A DNA stretch of 64,000 nt from Zoogloea sp016790385 (GCF_041916735.1 NZ_JAYRYY010000004.1), one strand, 5' to 3'; counted from the stretch's first letter, positions 20,569 to 29,906 are shown. The notes: generated from the sequence alone by a model not told the origin. Numbers and translations: made by a program.

Positions 20569-21366
20569 CTAGAGCACGAAGGTGACAGGCGCACGATCCA
20601 GCCCGCCAAGGAACGCCCGCACCGCACCGGCGAAAGCCTCGGGCTCTTCGAAAGGGGCCAGATGGCCGGCGTCGAGTTCCAGGTAGCGGGCGGCCGGAAT
20701 CCGTTCGGCCATGTGGCGCAGGACGGCAGGCTGGGAAACCCCATCGTGGGTGCCGGCCACCACCAGGGCCGGCATGGTGAGGGCACCGAGCGCCGCACGC
20801 TGGTCGAAGCGCGTCAAGGCATGCATGGCGGATCGGTAGCTCGCGGGCGGGATGGCGGCCATCAGGTCCACAGCGTCGCGCACCACCTGGGGATCACCGC
20901 CGGGACCGACCATGGTGGGGATCAACTCCACCGCCAGCTCGCGCATCGACGCCCCCTCATCCAGCGGGCCGATGCGCCGCGCCAGGAAAGCCTGCTGCTG
21001 GGCGCCGCTGCTGGTGCCGAAGGCCGGTGTGCAACAGGCCAGCACGAGGCCCGACACCCGGTTGGGGAAGGTCGCAGCGGTCTGTAGCGCAACCATGCCG
21101 CCCATGCTGTGGCCCACCAGCACGGCCTGATCCAGGCCGGCGGCATCGAGCATGGCCAGCAAAGCCTGGGTCAGCGCCTCAAAATCGAAAGGGTCGGGCG
21201 CCGCGCTGGCACCATAGCCCGGCATATCCCAGGCAAGACCCCGCCAACCCGGAGGCGTGAGCCGGGGAAGCAGGTCCGTGGCCCCCGGCGCGCCGCCGCT
21301 CACGCCATGCAGGAAGACCAATCCATGGGTGCCGCGGCCGCTTTCGATCCAGTGCGGGGGCTTCAT
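20569..21366 (-). CDS. Alpha/beta hydrolase
   Basis: A 265-residue hydrolase. Nucleophile elbow GHSMGG (Ser about 87), oxyanion-region FLHGVSGG, acid Asp in GTHDGVS and catalytic His in DAGHLAPFEEP. It resembles 3-oxoadipate enol-lactonase or BioH-like enzymes, but no aromatic-degradation partner is present. The stop of the upstream flavin reductase is 3 bases away, so the two form a unit. A flavin reductase next to a hydrolase is common in monooxygenase pathways, but no monooxygenase is here. Substrate unknown. Confidence 0.87.
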   Translation of the reverse strand: MKPPHWIESGRGTHGLVFLHGVSGGAPGATDLLPRLTPPGWRGLAWDMPGYGASAAPDPFDFEALTQALLAMLDAAGLDQAVLVGHSMGGMVALQTAATFPNRVSGLVLACCTPAFGTSSGAQQQAFLARRIGPLDEGASMRELAVELIPTMVGPGGDPQVVRDAVDLMAAIPPASYRSAMHALTRFDQRAALGALTMPALVVAGTHDGVSQPAVLRHMAERIPAARYLELDAGHLAPFEEPEAFAGAVRAFLGGLDRAPVTFVL

Positions 21367-21369
21367 GAC

Positions 21370-21861
21370 TCAGGCCAGGCGCCGGTAGGCACCACCCTGA
21401 AAAACCAGCGGCCGCCGTGCCTCGTCGCGCTCGAAGCGAACCACCTCGCCGATGAAGATGACATGGTCGCCACCGGGGTGACGGGCAAACTGCCGGCACT
21501 GGAACCACGCCGCGCACCCCGGCAGCAGGGGAGCGCCCTCCATCCCGTCGAGGTATTCGAGCCCGGCGAACTTGTCGTCGCTGCGGCTGGCGAAGCGCTG
21601 GGACAGATCCTGCTGGTCTTCGGCAAGCACATTGATCGCGTACACTGCCGCGTTTTCAAAGACGGGCACGCTGGGCAGGTGGCCGGAGAGGCTCCAGACG
21701 ATCAAGGGCGGCGTCAGGGACACGGAGTTGAAGGAACTGACGGTGAGGCCGATGGGCTCGCCGCCGGGCGCCCGGGCCGTGATGACCGTGACGCCGGTGG
21801 GAAACATGCCCAGCGTGTCGCGAAAGGCGCGGACCGCCGGATCATTCTTGGGAACAGTCAT
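21370..21861 (-). CDS. Flavin reductase family (FMN-binding split-barrel) protein
   Basis: A 163-residue protein of the HpaC/flavin-reductase-like family. Motifs: FPTGVTVITA, GLTVSSFNSVSLTPPLI and the C-terminal DHVIFIGEVVRF segment. Members supply FADH2/FMNH2 to a partner oxygenase or act as oxidoreductases. It overlaps no neighbour; 98 bases separate it from the divergent mutY start. Paired with the downstream alpha/beta hydrolase gene. Confidence 0.9.
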   Translation of the reverse strand: MTVPKNDPAVRAFRDTLGMFPTGVTVITARAPGGEPIGLTVSSFNSVSLTPPLIVWSLSGHLPSVPVFENAAVYAINVLAEDQQDLSQRFASRSDDKFAGLEYLDGMEGAPLLPGCAAWFQCRQFARHPGGDHVIFIGEVVRFERDEARRPLVFQGGAYRRLA

Positions 21862-21959
21862 GTCGAAGTCGTTTGGGGCACGCCACCGGGGCGGGCCGAA
21901 AGCCTGTAGGGGGCACGCATTATCGCCGCGCGGGGCCCCACCGTCGAGGGGTTAAGAGA

Positions 21960-23015
21960 TTGAATACATTTGCAGAAACCCTGATTGGCTGGCAGCGCGC
22001 ATATGGCCGTCACGGCCTCCCCTGGCAGGTCCGGGATGCCTATCGGGTATGGCTTTCGGAAATCATGCTGCAACAGACCCAGGTGGAGACGGTGATTCCC
22101 TATTACCAGCGCTTCATCGCGCGATTTCCCGACCTCGCCGGTCTGGCCGCAGCACCGCTGGAGGACGTGCTGACCCTGTGGAGCGGCCTTGGCTACTACG
22201 CCCGCGCCCGCAACCTGCACAAATGCGCCCGAGTCGTCATGGAACGCCATGGTGGCGCGTTTCCCGCCGACCCAGCCCTCCTGGCCGAACTGCCGGGCAT
22301 CGGCCGGTCCACGGCGGCGGCCATCAGTGCCTTCTCTTTTGGCACCCGGGCGGCGATTCTGGACGGCAATGTCAAACGTGTGCTGGCCCGATGCTTCGGC
22401 ATCGACGGCTTTCCGGGCAACAAGGCAGTCGAAACAGCCCTGTGGACCCTGGCCGAGAGCCTGCTCCCGGCGACGGACGTGGATATTTACACCCAGGCCC
22501 AGATGGACCTGGGTGCCACCGTGTGTACCCGTGGACGCCCGGCCTGCGGGCGCTGCCCGCTGGCGGCGCGCTGCGTGGCCCTGCGCGAGGGCCGGGTGGG
22601 AGAGTTGCCCACGCCCCGCCCGAAAAAAGCGGTCCGCGAACGGGACGGGCGCTTCGCGGTGATCCTGGCCGGCGGCGCCGTGCTGCTGGAGCGCCGCCCA
22701 CCAAGCGGCATCTGGGGCGGGTTGCTGAGCCTGCCCGAATTGCCCGAGGACGCAGACACGGCCACCTGGGTCACCACCCGCTTCGGCCTGACAGTACACA
22801 AGGTGGAGAGGCTGGCCGTGCTTCGCCATGTGTTTACCCATTTCACCCTCAACCTGCATCCTGAAACCGTGCTTGTCGGCCACCCGAGCATGTGCGGCGA
22901 GGCCACCACCCTGTGGCAGCCTCTCGACCAGTTGGAAGAGGCGGCCTTGCCGGCGCCGGTGCGCAAACTGCTGGAGCAGCTCACCCCACCGGATCTGCTC
23001 GCCGCCCCTCGCTGA
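21960..23015 (+). CDS. mutY: Adenine DNA glycosylase MutY
   Basis: Removes adenine mispaired with 8-oxoguanine. Starting at TTG 21960, preceded by GAGGGG, gives 351 residues and aligns the N-terminus with E. coli MutY. Helix-hairpin-helix LPGIGRSTAAAI; catalytic Glu34 (SEIMLQQT) and Asp135 (DGNVKR); [4Fe-4S] cysteines 189, 196, 199, 205; C-terminal NUDIX-like recognition domain with GIWGGLLSLPE. An ATG 29 codons upstream exists (21873) but gives an Arg/Gly-rich, non-conserved extension. Ends 12 bases before the convergent Lon-N gene. Confidence 0.96.
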   Translation: MNTFAETLIGWQRAYGRHGLPWQVRDAYRVWLSEIMLQQTQVETVIPYYQRFIARFPDLAGLAAAPLEDVLTLWSGLGYYARARNLHKCARVVMERHGGAFPADPALLAELPGIGRSTAAAISAFSFGTRAAILDGNVKRVLARCFGIDGFPGNKAVETALWTLAESLLPATDVDIYTQAQMDLGATVCTRGRPACGRCPLAARCVALREGRVGELPTPRPKKAVRERDGRFAVILAGGAVLLERRPPSGIWGGLLSLPELPEDADTATWVTTRFGLTVHKVERLAVLRHVFTHFTLNLHPETVLVGHPSMCGEATTLWQPLDQLEEAALPAPVRKLLEQLTPPDLLAAPR

Positions 23016-23026
23016 AAACCGCGCCT

Positions 23027-23635
23027 TCAGTCGCCGTCCAGCAGTTTGTGCTGGCGCAGGTAGGCCTGGATGATCTCCAGCCGCGAGATGGGGTCGTCCA
23101 GTTCCAGCAGGCGCTGCCGAGCCAGCTGGGGAATGGGCAGGATCTCGGACAGCCGGTATCCCACCCAGGTAGCGTCATCAAAGCGATGCGGGGGCGGGAA
23201 GGCCTCATCGCCGGCATCGGTCACGATGGCCCGCAACAACGGCAGCACGTCCTCCAGCGCTTGCGGCACTGCCTGCACCGGCGGCTCCGCCAGCAAGGTG
23301 ATGTGGGCGGTGAGCAGGCGGTCGGGCCGCGTTGTCTTTGCCACGATGCGGAAACGCTCTCCGCCCCTGGCGGTGATAAACAACAGGCCGGGTTTGTCCA
23401 TGTCCCACGCGGTGATGCGGGCGATGGAACCGACCTCGTGCGGCTCGGCCGGCGCACCAACCTCTGCCCCTTTACGGATCAGACACACCCCGAAAGGCGT
23501 ATTGGCGCGCATGCAACGGGCCGCCATGTCCAGGTAGCGCGCCTCAAACAGCTTCAAGGGCAGCACACCTTCCGGAAACAGGACCGTCCCGAGGGGAAAG
23601 AGAGGAATCTCGACGGTTTCGATGGCAATGCTCAT
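23027..23635 (-). CDS. Lon N-terminal (LON substrate-binding) domain protein
   Basis: A 202-residue stand-alone LON domain lacking ATPase and protease parts. Motifs: the opening IPLFPLGTVLFPEGVLPLKLFEARYL, GVCLI and VGSIARI. The start at 23635 follows GGAGGAG at good spacing. Such proteins are common next to housekeeping genes in betaproteobacteria; their job is unknown, presumably binding unfolded or peptide ligands. Confidence 0.9.
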   Translation of the reverse strand: MSIAIETVEIPLFPLGTVLFPEGVLPLKLFEARYLDMAARCMRANTPFGVCLIRKGAEVGAPAEPHEVGSIARITAWDMDKPGLLFITARGGERFRIVAKTTRPDRLLTAHITLLAEPPVQAVPQALEDVLPLLRAIVTDAGDEAFPPPHRFDDATWVGYRLSEILPIPQLARQRLLELDDPISRLEIIQAYLRQHKLLDGD

Positions 23636-23721
23636 GCTTCGCGCTCCTCCAGGTCGGCCACCGGTTGCCCGGGGCCATGCCACGCTTGCAGCGAGGACGC
23701 CGGCGCGTCGGCTGGCGTCGG

Positions 23722-24381
23722 CTACATCTCGCCCCAGCGCGCCATCAGGGCGTGGGGCACCGCGAGTTGATCAAGGATGCGGGCGACGACGAAGTCCACC
23801 AGGTCGTCCACGGTTTGCGGGTGGTGGTAGAAACCCGGGTTGGGGGGCAGGATGACCACGCCCATGCGCGCGAGGCGCAGCATGTTCTCCAGATGAAGGG
23901 CCGAGAAAGGCGTCTCCCGGGGCACCAGGATGAGCTTGCGGCCTTCCTTGATGACCACGTCGGCGGCCCGTTCGATGAGGTTGCCGGCCAGGCCTGCGGC
24001 GATGGACGCCAGGGTGCCCATGGTGCACGGGCACACCACCATCGCGTCCGGCGGATTGGAGCCGGAGGCCGGCGGGGCGAACCACTCCTCGCGGCCGAAC
24101 ACCCGTAACTGCCCAGGCTGCGCCTTGAAGCGGGCGCCGAGCTGGGTCTCCACGTCCTCCGGGCGTGCCGGAAGGGCTACATCCATCTCCTGACGTGCCA
24201 CGATCTGCGCCACCTGGGAATACAGCAGCCACACCCGGCAGCCCGCGGCGAGCAGGCACTCCACCAGGCGCAGGCCATAGGGCATGCCCGAGGCCCCGGT
24301 GAGGGCGACGGCGAAGGTCTTGGGGGCGGGCGGCGACGCGGCGGGAGTCAAGGCAGAAGAGTCCTGGTTATCAGTCGGCAT
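23722..24381 (-). CDS. ubiX: Flavin prenyltransferase UbiX
   Basis: Makes prenylated FMN for the UbiD decarboxylase in ubiquinone synthesis. About 219 residues. FMN-binding VALTGASGMPYGLRL, CPCTMGTLASIAAGLAGNLIERAADVVIKE and LVPRETPFSALHLENMLRLA are hallmark segments. ATG 24381 gives a short Ser/Pro-rich leader before the core. A longer open frame runs into the symporter gene and was rejected. It lies 46 bases downstream of the symporter on the same strand. ubiD is not in the window. Confidence 0.95.
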   Translation of the reverse strand: MPTDNQDSSALTPAASPPAPKTFAVALTGASGMPYGLRLVECLLAAGCRVWLLYSQVAQIVARQEMDVALPARPEDVETQLGARFKAQPGQLRVFGREEWFAPPASGSNPPDAMVVCPCTMGTLASIAAGLAGNLIERAADVVIKEGRKLILVPRETPFSALHLENMLRLARMGVVILPPNPGFYHHPQTVDDLVDFVVARILDQLAVPHALMARWGEM

Positions 24382-24427
24382 CGGAAGGAGAGACGCGCCA
24401 ACGCGCCCGGGGTTCCCCGGAACGCGC

Positions 24428-25930
24428 TCAATGGCGGTGGACGGCCCCGATGCCTTCGTGGGCAACACCGTGGGTTGCCGCCGCATGGTGGCCGTGGCGC
24501 AGGCGCTCGTGCACTCCATGGTCGTGGGGCAGCCACTGTTTGAGCAGGGAGCCCGCCATCATGCCAAAAACGCTCGCCACAAGACCGGCAAGCTGGGCGG
24601 GAATGAAGGGATCGTCGCCCCCGGCAATGTGCACGGCAAGCCACACACTCACACCGCAGAAGATGGAGGCCAGCGCCCCCTGGTTGGTGGCACGGCGCCA
24701 ATACAAGCCGCAAAGCAGGGGAATGAAGGCCGCCACCAGGGTCACCTGATAGGCGTTTTCGACCATCTTGAAGATGCTGGCGTCGGAGACCATGGCGTAA
24801 AGCGTGACCAGCACGGTGAAGCTGAAGGTGACCACGCGCATCCAGAACAGCAGCTTGGCGTCGGTAAGCTGGGGCAGCGCTGGTTTGAGGATGTTCTCGG
24901 TGAAGGTCACCGAAGGAGCCAGCAGGGTGGCCGAGGCGCAGCTCTTGATGGCCGACAGAAGGGCACCGAAAAACAGGATCTGGGCCACCAGCGGCGCCTT
25001 GGACAGGACCAGCTCGGGCAGGATCATCTGGGAATCGGCATCGATCAGGCGCGACACCATGGCCGGATCGATCAGGGTGGCCGAGTAGGCCAGGAACATG
25101 GGCACGAAGGCGAAGGCGAAATAGAGGGCGCCGCCGAAAACCGAGCCCCACACCGCGATCTTCTCGGACTTGGCCGACTGGACCCGCTGGAAGACGTCCT
25201 GCTGGGGGATGGAGCCGAGCATCATGGTCACCGCGGCGGCGATGAAGGCAATGACCTCCTTCGGGTCGGCCGCCGGAAAGAAAGCGAACTTGCCTTCGTT
25301 CATGGCGTGATTCACCACCACGCCGACACCGCCGGCCAGGCTGCTCACCTCGCCACCTATCCACAACATGCCGATGACGATGATGATCATCTGGAGGAAG
25401 TCGGTGACCGCCACCGCCCACATGCCACCGAACAGGGTGTAGACGAGGATGGTGATGGAGCCGATCCACATGCCCGCCACCTTGCTGATCTCCCCCGCCG
25501 AAACCACGTTGAAGACCAGCCCCAACGCGGTGATCTGCGCCCCGACCCAGCCCAGGTAGGAGATCACGATGGCAATGGTGGTGAGCACCTCGACACCGCG
25601 GCCGTAGCGCTTCTTGTAAAAGTCGCCGATGGTCAGCAGGTTCATGCGGTAAAGGGGCGCGGCAAAAAACAAGCCCACCAGAATCAGGCACATGGACGAC
25701 CCGAAGGGGTCCGCCACCACGCCACGCAAGCCCTCGTTGAGAAAGGTGGCCGGCACCCCGAGCACCGCCTCGGCCCCGAACCAGGTGGCGAACACCGTGG
25801 CGGTGACCATGTAGAAGGGCAGATGCCGGCCGGCGACGGCGAAGTCCCGGGTGTTATGGACCCGGGTGGCGGCAATGAGGCCGATGGCCACCGAGATCAG
25901 CCAATAGGCGATGACGAACCAGAACAGCAT
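24428..25930 (-). CDS. Sodium:solute symporter family transporter
   Basis: A 500-residue membrane carrier of the SSS family (PutP/PanF-like) with about 13 hydrophobic helices. Typical segments: the N-terminal helix WLISVAIGLIAA, RDFAVAGRHLPF, GWVGAQITALGLV and YTLFGGMWAVAVTDFLQMIIIVIG. The C-terminus is odd: after the last helix about 30 residues contain some nine His (HDHGVHERLRHGHH...), perhaps metal-binding. Substrate not assignable. Same direction as ubiX. No strong ribosome site before ATG 25930. Confidence 0.88.
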   Translation of the reverse strand: MLFWFVIAYWLISVAIGLIAATRVHNTRDFAVAGRHLPFYMVTATVFATWFGAEAVLGVPATFLNEGLRGVVADPFGSSMCLILVGLFFAAPLYRMNLLTIGDFYKKRYGRGVEVLTTIAIVISYLGWVGAQITALGLVFNVVSAGEISKVAGMWIGSITILVYTLFGGMWAVAVTDFLQMIIIVIGMLWIGGEVSSLAGGVGVVVNHAMNEGKFAFFPAADPKEVIAFIAAAVTMMLGSIPQQDVFQRVQSAKSEKIAVWGSVFGGALYFAFAFVPMFLAYSATLIDPAMVSRLIDADSQMILPELVLSKAPLVAQILFFGALLSAIKSCASATLLAPSVTFTENILKPALPQLTDAKLLFWMRVVTFSFTVLVTLYAMVSDASIFKMVENAYQVTLVAAFIPLLCGLYWRRATNQGALASIFCGVSVWLAVHIAGGDDPFIPAQLAGLVASVFGMMAGSLLKQWLPHDHGVHERLRHGHHAAATHGVAHEGIGAVHRH

Positions 25931-26187
25931 GGGGCAACGAAAATAGCGTGGGGGATGGACTGATTATAGGGTCGCGCGGCCCCACAGGGGCGGCCTCACG
26001 CTGCAAAGCCGGGGCAGGCGCATCTGCCAACGCGGCGCGGACATCGCGCCATGCCTGAAACCGGTCGCAGCCCGCTCCCGCGGAGCGGGGCATTCCACGC
26101 CTTTGGCCGCCCGCTCGCCCCTAAGCTGCGCCAGCGCAGGTGACGATAGGGCGCACGCTCACTGGCGCCCCTACCCATGCCACCGCC

Positions 26188-27189
26188 TCACGCACCGACG
26201 TGGCCGCCGGCGATCAGCTCTCGGGCGATGAGGAAATCCTTGAGTCTCCGGCTTTGCCGCAATTGGGCCAGGGCCAACATTGCGCTCTGTAGATTGTTGA
26301 GGGAACGCTCCACCGCTCCGCCGGGCGAAAGCAGTTCGACCTGTTCCTCGCGGCCCACGAAACGAAGGCCCTTGAGGGTCTGCCGCCACTCCTCAACGCT
26401 CATGTTGCCGCGCCGGGCCATGATGGCATGGGCTTCATCGGGGTTGGCATTAATGAAGGCCATGGCCCGGTAGTAGGCACCGACAAAGCCCTGGACTTCA
26501 TTGCCCCGGCGGGCCACAAAGGCCTCGTCGAACACCAGGGTATCCACCACCTCACCCGGCACCTGCCCACTGTGGAAGATCACCCGGCCGCCCGCCTCGA
26601 GAAGACGGTTGGATTCCGGAGGAAAACATACGGCGGCAGCAACCAGACCGTCGTGGAAAGCAGCCGGCATGGCATTCTGGGGCATGGGCACCAGAGCCAC
26701 GTCACGGATCGTAAGCTGGACGCTGTCCAGGGCCAGGGCCAGCAGCTGGATGTGCAGGGTTCCGGGCTCGATGGCGACCCGACGGCCACGCAGGTCGGCC
26801 AGATTTTTCACCGCTCTCGCGGCAACCAGCACATCGGCCCCGTCGGAGTAATCCACCACCGCGGCAATCTGCGGCCTGATCCCTGACTGGTCGGCCGCCA
26901 GCAGGATCTCCACCAGGGTGGCGCCGCAACCATCCACCTGGCCGCGCTCAAAGGCCCGCCGGGAGGCGCCGATGGACGTCAGATCCACCAACACGACCTC
27001 CAGGCCGGCGTCCGCGAAATAGCCCTTGTCCCTGGCGACATAGAGCGGGTCATAGCCCGGCCAGGGATTGGTGGCGAATCGGATAGGCTCCCGCTGGCGT
27101 GACCCGCAGCCACCACCGCTACCCAAAAGGAGCAGGGCAGCACCAAGTCCGGTGGTCAAAATGCGGCGGCGAGGCTGAGATATGGACAT
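26188..27189 (-). CDS. ABC-type substrate-binding protein, NMT1/SsuA-like (orphan)
   Basis: A 333-residue periplasmic binding protein. The N-terminus has PRRR, a hydrophobic stretch and Cys28, suggesting a Tat-like or lipoprotein signal, though the box before Cys (Gly-Gly-Gly) is imperfect. Conserved segments: FATNPWPGYDPLYVARDKGYFADAGLEV and the VDGCGATLVE region. The family binds thiamine precursors, taurine/sulfonates or nitrate. No permease or ATPase gene is adjacent, so it either shares a transporter or senses. ATG 27189 is chosen; the upstream TTG adds only two residues. A short palindrome sits between this gene and ubiU. Confidence 0.85.
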   Translation of the reverse strand: MSISQPRRRILTTGLGAALLLLGSGGGCGSRQREPIRFATNPWPGYDPLYVARDKGYFADAGLEVVLVDLTSIGASRRAFERGQVDGCGATLVEILLAADQSGIRPQIAAVVDYSDGADVLVAARAVKNLADLRGRRVAIEPGTLHIQLLALALDSVQLTIRDVALVPMPQNAMPAAFHDGLVAAAVCFPPESNRLLEAGGRVIFHSGQVPGEVVDTLVFDEAFVARRGNEVQGFVGAYYRAMAFINANPDEAHAIMARRGNMSVEEWRQTLKGLRFVGREEQVELLSPGGAVERSLNNLQSAMLALAQLRQSRRLKDFLIARELIAGGHVGA

Positions 27190-27251
27190 GAACAATATGA
27201 AAAGAGCACATAGTTTGAGTATGCACTCGCCGAGGCCGAAAGCCCATATAT

Positions 27252-27268
27252 ACCATAGGGTCTATGGT
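27252..27268. promoter_or_regulatory. Palindrome ACCATAG-N3-CTATGGT between divergent genes
   Basis: Perfect 7-bp inverted repeat in an A/T-rich patch between the substrate-binding protein (minus) and ubiU (plus). Size and position fit a dimeric repressor or activator operator. The regulator is unknown. Confidence 0.45.
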
Positions 27269-27383
27269 CTGCCCGCCCCTCGCCCCGTGCCTTCCGTTGA
27301 CGACGGTCAAGGCCGGGGAAAGCCTCCCCGCCTATAGTCCGCCCGCGTCATTTCGCCCGCGTTATTTCCGCCGCCCCAACCCA

Positions 27384-28397
27384 ATGACCTCTCCCCGCTC
27401 CATCGAATTGGTCTGCCCTGCCGGCAGCCTCCCCGCCCTCAAGTCTGCCATCGATCACGGCGCCGATTGCGTCTACCTCGGGTTCAAGGACGCCACCAAC
27501 GCCCGTAACTTCAGCGGCCTCAACTTTGACGACAAAGCCATGGCCGAGGGCGTGCGCTACGCCCATGAGCGGGGCCGCAAGGTGCTGCTGGCCCTCAACA
27601 CCTATCCGCAAACCCATAACTGGCAGCGCTGGACGCGCGCGGTGGACCGGGCCGCGGCCTTCGATATCGATGCGGTGATCCTCGCCGACCCGGGGTTGAT
27701 GGCCTATGCCCGCAAGACCCACCCCGACCTGCGCCTGCACCTGTCGGTGCAAGGCTCGGCCACAAGCTACGACGCCATCAACTTCTATCACCGGCATTTC
27801 GGCATCTCCCGGGCCGTGCTGCCCCGGGTGCTGTCCCTGGCCCAGGTGGAGCAGGTCATCGCCAACACGCCGGTGGAGATCGAAGTGTTCGGCTTTGGCG
27901 GCCTGTGCGTGATGGTGGAAGGGCGTTGTGCCCTGTCGGCCTACGCCACCGGCGAATCCCCCAACTGCGATGGGGCCTGCTCGCCCGGCAAGCACGTGCG
28001 CTGGGAGCAGACGCCCAAAGGTTTGGAAACGCGCCTCAATGGCATCCTCATCGACCGCTTCGCCGACGGCGAACGGGCCGGCTACCCAACCTTGTGCAAA
28101 GGCCGCTTCGAGGTGGGCGACGAGACCTACTACGCCATCGAGGAGCCCACCAGCCTCAACACCCTGGAACTCCTGCCCGACCTGGCCCGCATCGGTGTGC
28201 GCGCCATCAAGATCGAAGGCCGCCAGCGCAGCCCGGCCTACGTGGCTCAGGTTACGCGGGTCTGGCGCGCGGCCATCGACCGTCTCCTCGCCGGTGTTCA
28301 ACCCTTCCGCATCGATGCGGCCTGGATGGCCGAACTCAACAAGGTTTCCGAAGGGCAGAGTCACACCCTCGGCGCCTATTACCGCCCCTGGAAATAA
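27384..28397 (+). CDS. ubiU: O2-independent ubiquinone hydroxylation protein UbiU (peptidase U32 family)
   Basis: A 337-residue [4Fe-4S] protein that forms a complex with UbiV and hydroxylates the ubiquinone ring without oxygen. The four expected cluster cysteines are present at C175, C182, C195 or C199, and C238, in the spacing seen in E. coli UbiU. The U32 signature is at FGFGGLCVMVEGRCALSAY. ATG 27384 matches the conserved N-terminus (ELVCPAGSLPALKSAI). ubiV follows 5 bases after the stop, then ubiT. Implies ubiquinone synthesis under anoxia, consistent with a denitrifying or micro-oxic lifestyle. Confidence 0.95.
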   Translation: MTSPRSIELVCPAGSLPALKSAIDHGADCVYLGFKDATNARNFSGLNFDDKAMAEGVRYAHERGRKVLLALNTYPQTHNWQRWTRAVDRAAAFDIDAVILADPGLMAYARKTHPDLRLHLSVQGSATSYDAINFYHRHFGISRAVLPRVLSLAQVEQVIANTPVEIEVFGFGGLCVMVEGRCALSAYATGESPNCDGACSPGKHVRWEQTPKGLETRLNGILIDRFADGERAGYPTLCKGRFEVGDETYYAIEEPTSLNTLELLPDLARIGVRAIKIEGRQRSPAYVAQVTRVWRAAIDRLLAGVQPFRIDAAWMAELNKVSEGQSHTLGAYYRPWK

Positions 28398-28402
28398 GCA
28401 CC

Positions 28403-29305
28403 ATGAAGCTCTCCCTCGGCCCCCTGCTCTATTACTGGCCGCGCCAATCCACCCTGGCCTTCTACGCCGACATGGCCGACGCCCCGGTGGACATCGTCTA
28501 CCTGGGCGAAACAGTGTGCTCGCGCCGCCACGAACTGCGCCTGTCCGACTGGCTCGAGGTGGCCGGCGTCCTCGCCGCCGCCGGCAAGGAGGTCGTGCTG
28601 TCGAGCCAGGTGCTGGTGGAATCCGAGTCCGACCTGAAGACCCTGCGCCGCATCGTCTCCAACGGTCATTTCCGTGTCGAAGCGAACGACATGGGCGCGG
28701 TGAATCTGCTGGAAGGGCAGGCGCCTGCCGATGGCTGGATTGCCGGGCCGACCCTGAACGTGTTCAACCCCGCCACCCTGGACCTGCTTGCCGGCCTTGG
28801 GGCCACCCGCTGGGTCGCTCCGCCGGAGATGTCCCGCGCGCACATCCACGCCCTGCGGGAAGGCCTGGGGCACGGCATGGAAGTGGAGATCCTGGCCCAC
28901 GGCCGCCTCCCCCTGGCCTATTCGGCGCGTTGCTTCACCGCCCGTCACTTCAATCTTCAGAAGGACAGCTGCGAGTTCCGCTGCCTGGGGTCTGCCGACG
29001 GCATTCCCCTGAAGACCCGCGAGGGCGCCCCCTTTCTCACGCTGAACGGCATCCAGACCCAATCCGCCCAGGTGCATACCCTGCTGGGTGACCTGCCCGG
29101 AGTGTGCGCCGAGGGCATCGACATCCTGCGCATCAGCCCCCAGGGTGCGCACACCCTCGACATCGTGGCCCTCTTCCGGCAGGCCGTGGACGGTCTCATC
29201 CCCGCTGCGGATGCCCTTCGCGAAGCCCTCCCGCTGCTGCCGGCCGAAGCCTGCAATGGCTTCTGGCATGGCCAGCCGGGTATCGAACAGCGCGCCCCCG
29301 TCTGA
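28403..29305 (+). CDS. ubiV: O2-independent ubiquinone hydroxylation protein UbiV (peptidase U32 family)
   Basis: A 300-residue partner of UbiU. Cluster cysteines C39, C177, C190 and C194 match the positions known for E. coli UbiV (39, 180, 193, 197). N-terminal LSLGPLLYYWPRQSTLAFY is typical. Start ATG 28403 lies 5 bases downstream of ubiU; ubiT begins 22 bases after the stop. Cytosolic iron-sulfur protein. Confidence 0.95.
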   Translation: MKLSLGPLLYYWPRQSTLAFYADMADAPVDIVYLGETVCSRRHELRLSDWLEVAGVLAAAGKEVVLSSQVLVESESDLKTLRRIVSNGHFRVEANDMGAVNLLEGQAPADGWIAGPTLNVFNPATLDLLAGLGATRWVAPPEMSRAHIHALREGLGHGMEVEILAHGRLPLAYSARCFTARHFNLQKDSCEFRCLGSADGIPLKTREGAPFLTLNGIQTQSAQVHTLLGDLPGVCAEGIDILRISPQGAHTLDIVALFRQAVDGLIPAADALREALPLLPAEACNGFWHGQPGIEQRAPV

Positions 29306-29327
29306 ACATCCCGCCCTGACTCACACC

Positions 29328-29768
29328 ATGAAGATCCCCGCCTTCACCCTGCCTGCCTCCCTGGCCCGCCTGGGCACCCGCCTGCCCCAGCTGCCGCCGA
29401 CCCTGGCCCTGGTGGCCGGCCTCAATCTGGCCCTAGACCGGGTGCTGCCCCGGGAGACCTTGGCCCCCCTCACGGGCAAGCGCCTGCTGCTGCGGATCAC
29501 CGATGCCGGCATGGCCTTGCGTTTCACCCTGACCTCGCGGGGCTTCCGCCCCCAACTCGACCGTCGCCCCCCGGACCTGACCATCTCCGCCACCGCCCGC
29601 GACTATCTGGCCCTGGCCCTGCGCGAGGAAGACCCGGACACGCTGTTCTTCAGCCGGCGACTGCTCATGGAGGGCGAAACAGACTTGGGCCTGCTGGTGA
29701 AGAACACCCTCGACGCGCTGGACTGGGAAACCCTGAACGCTCAAATCCCCTTCCTGCGCCACGGCTGA
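29328..29768 (+). CDS. ubiT: SCP2-domain ubiquinone accessory protein UbiT
   Basis: A 146-residue sterol-carrier-like protein that binds prenylated intermediates during anaerobic ubiquinone synthesis; the anaerobic counterpart of UbiJ. The core reads ITDAGMALRFTL...PDLTISATARDYLALA...DTLFFSRRLLMEGETDLGLLVKNTLDALDW, a clear SCP2/UbiT pattern. It completes the ubiU-ubiV-ubiT operon. Confidence 0.92.
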   Translation: MKIPAFTLPASLARLGTRLPQLPPTLALVAGLNLALDRVLPRETLAPLTGKRLLLRITDAGMALRFTLTSRGFRPQLDRRPPDLTISATARDYLALALREEDPDTLFFSRRLLMEGETDLGLLVKNTLDALDWETLNAQIPFLRHG

Positions 29769-29906
29769 GCGGCGCCGCCCGGGGTCGGGCAATCCGGAAA
29801 GGCCGCCCCGCGGCAGCCTGCCGACGTTTGCGCCCTGACCGCCTGCCGCCGATTACGCGCGCCACCCCGGCTAGAATGGCAGGCATCGCGCCACTCGCAC
29901 GGCCCC

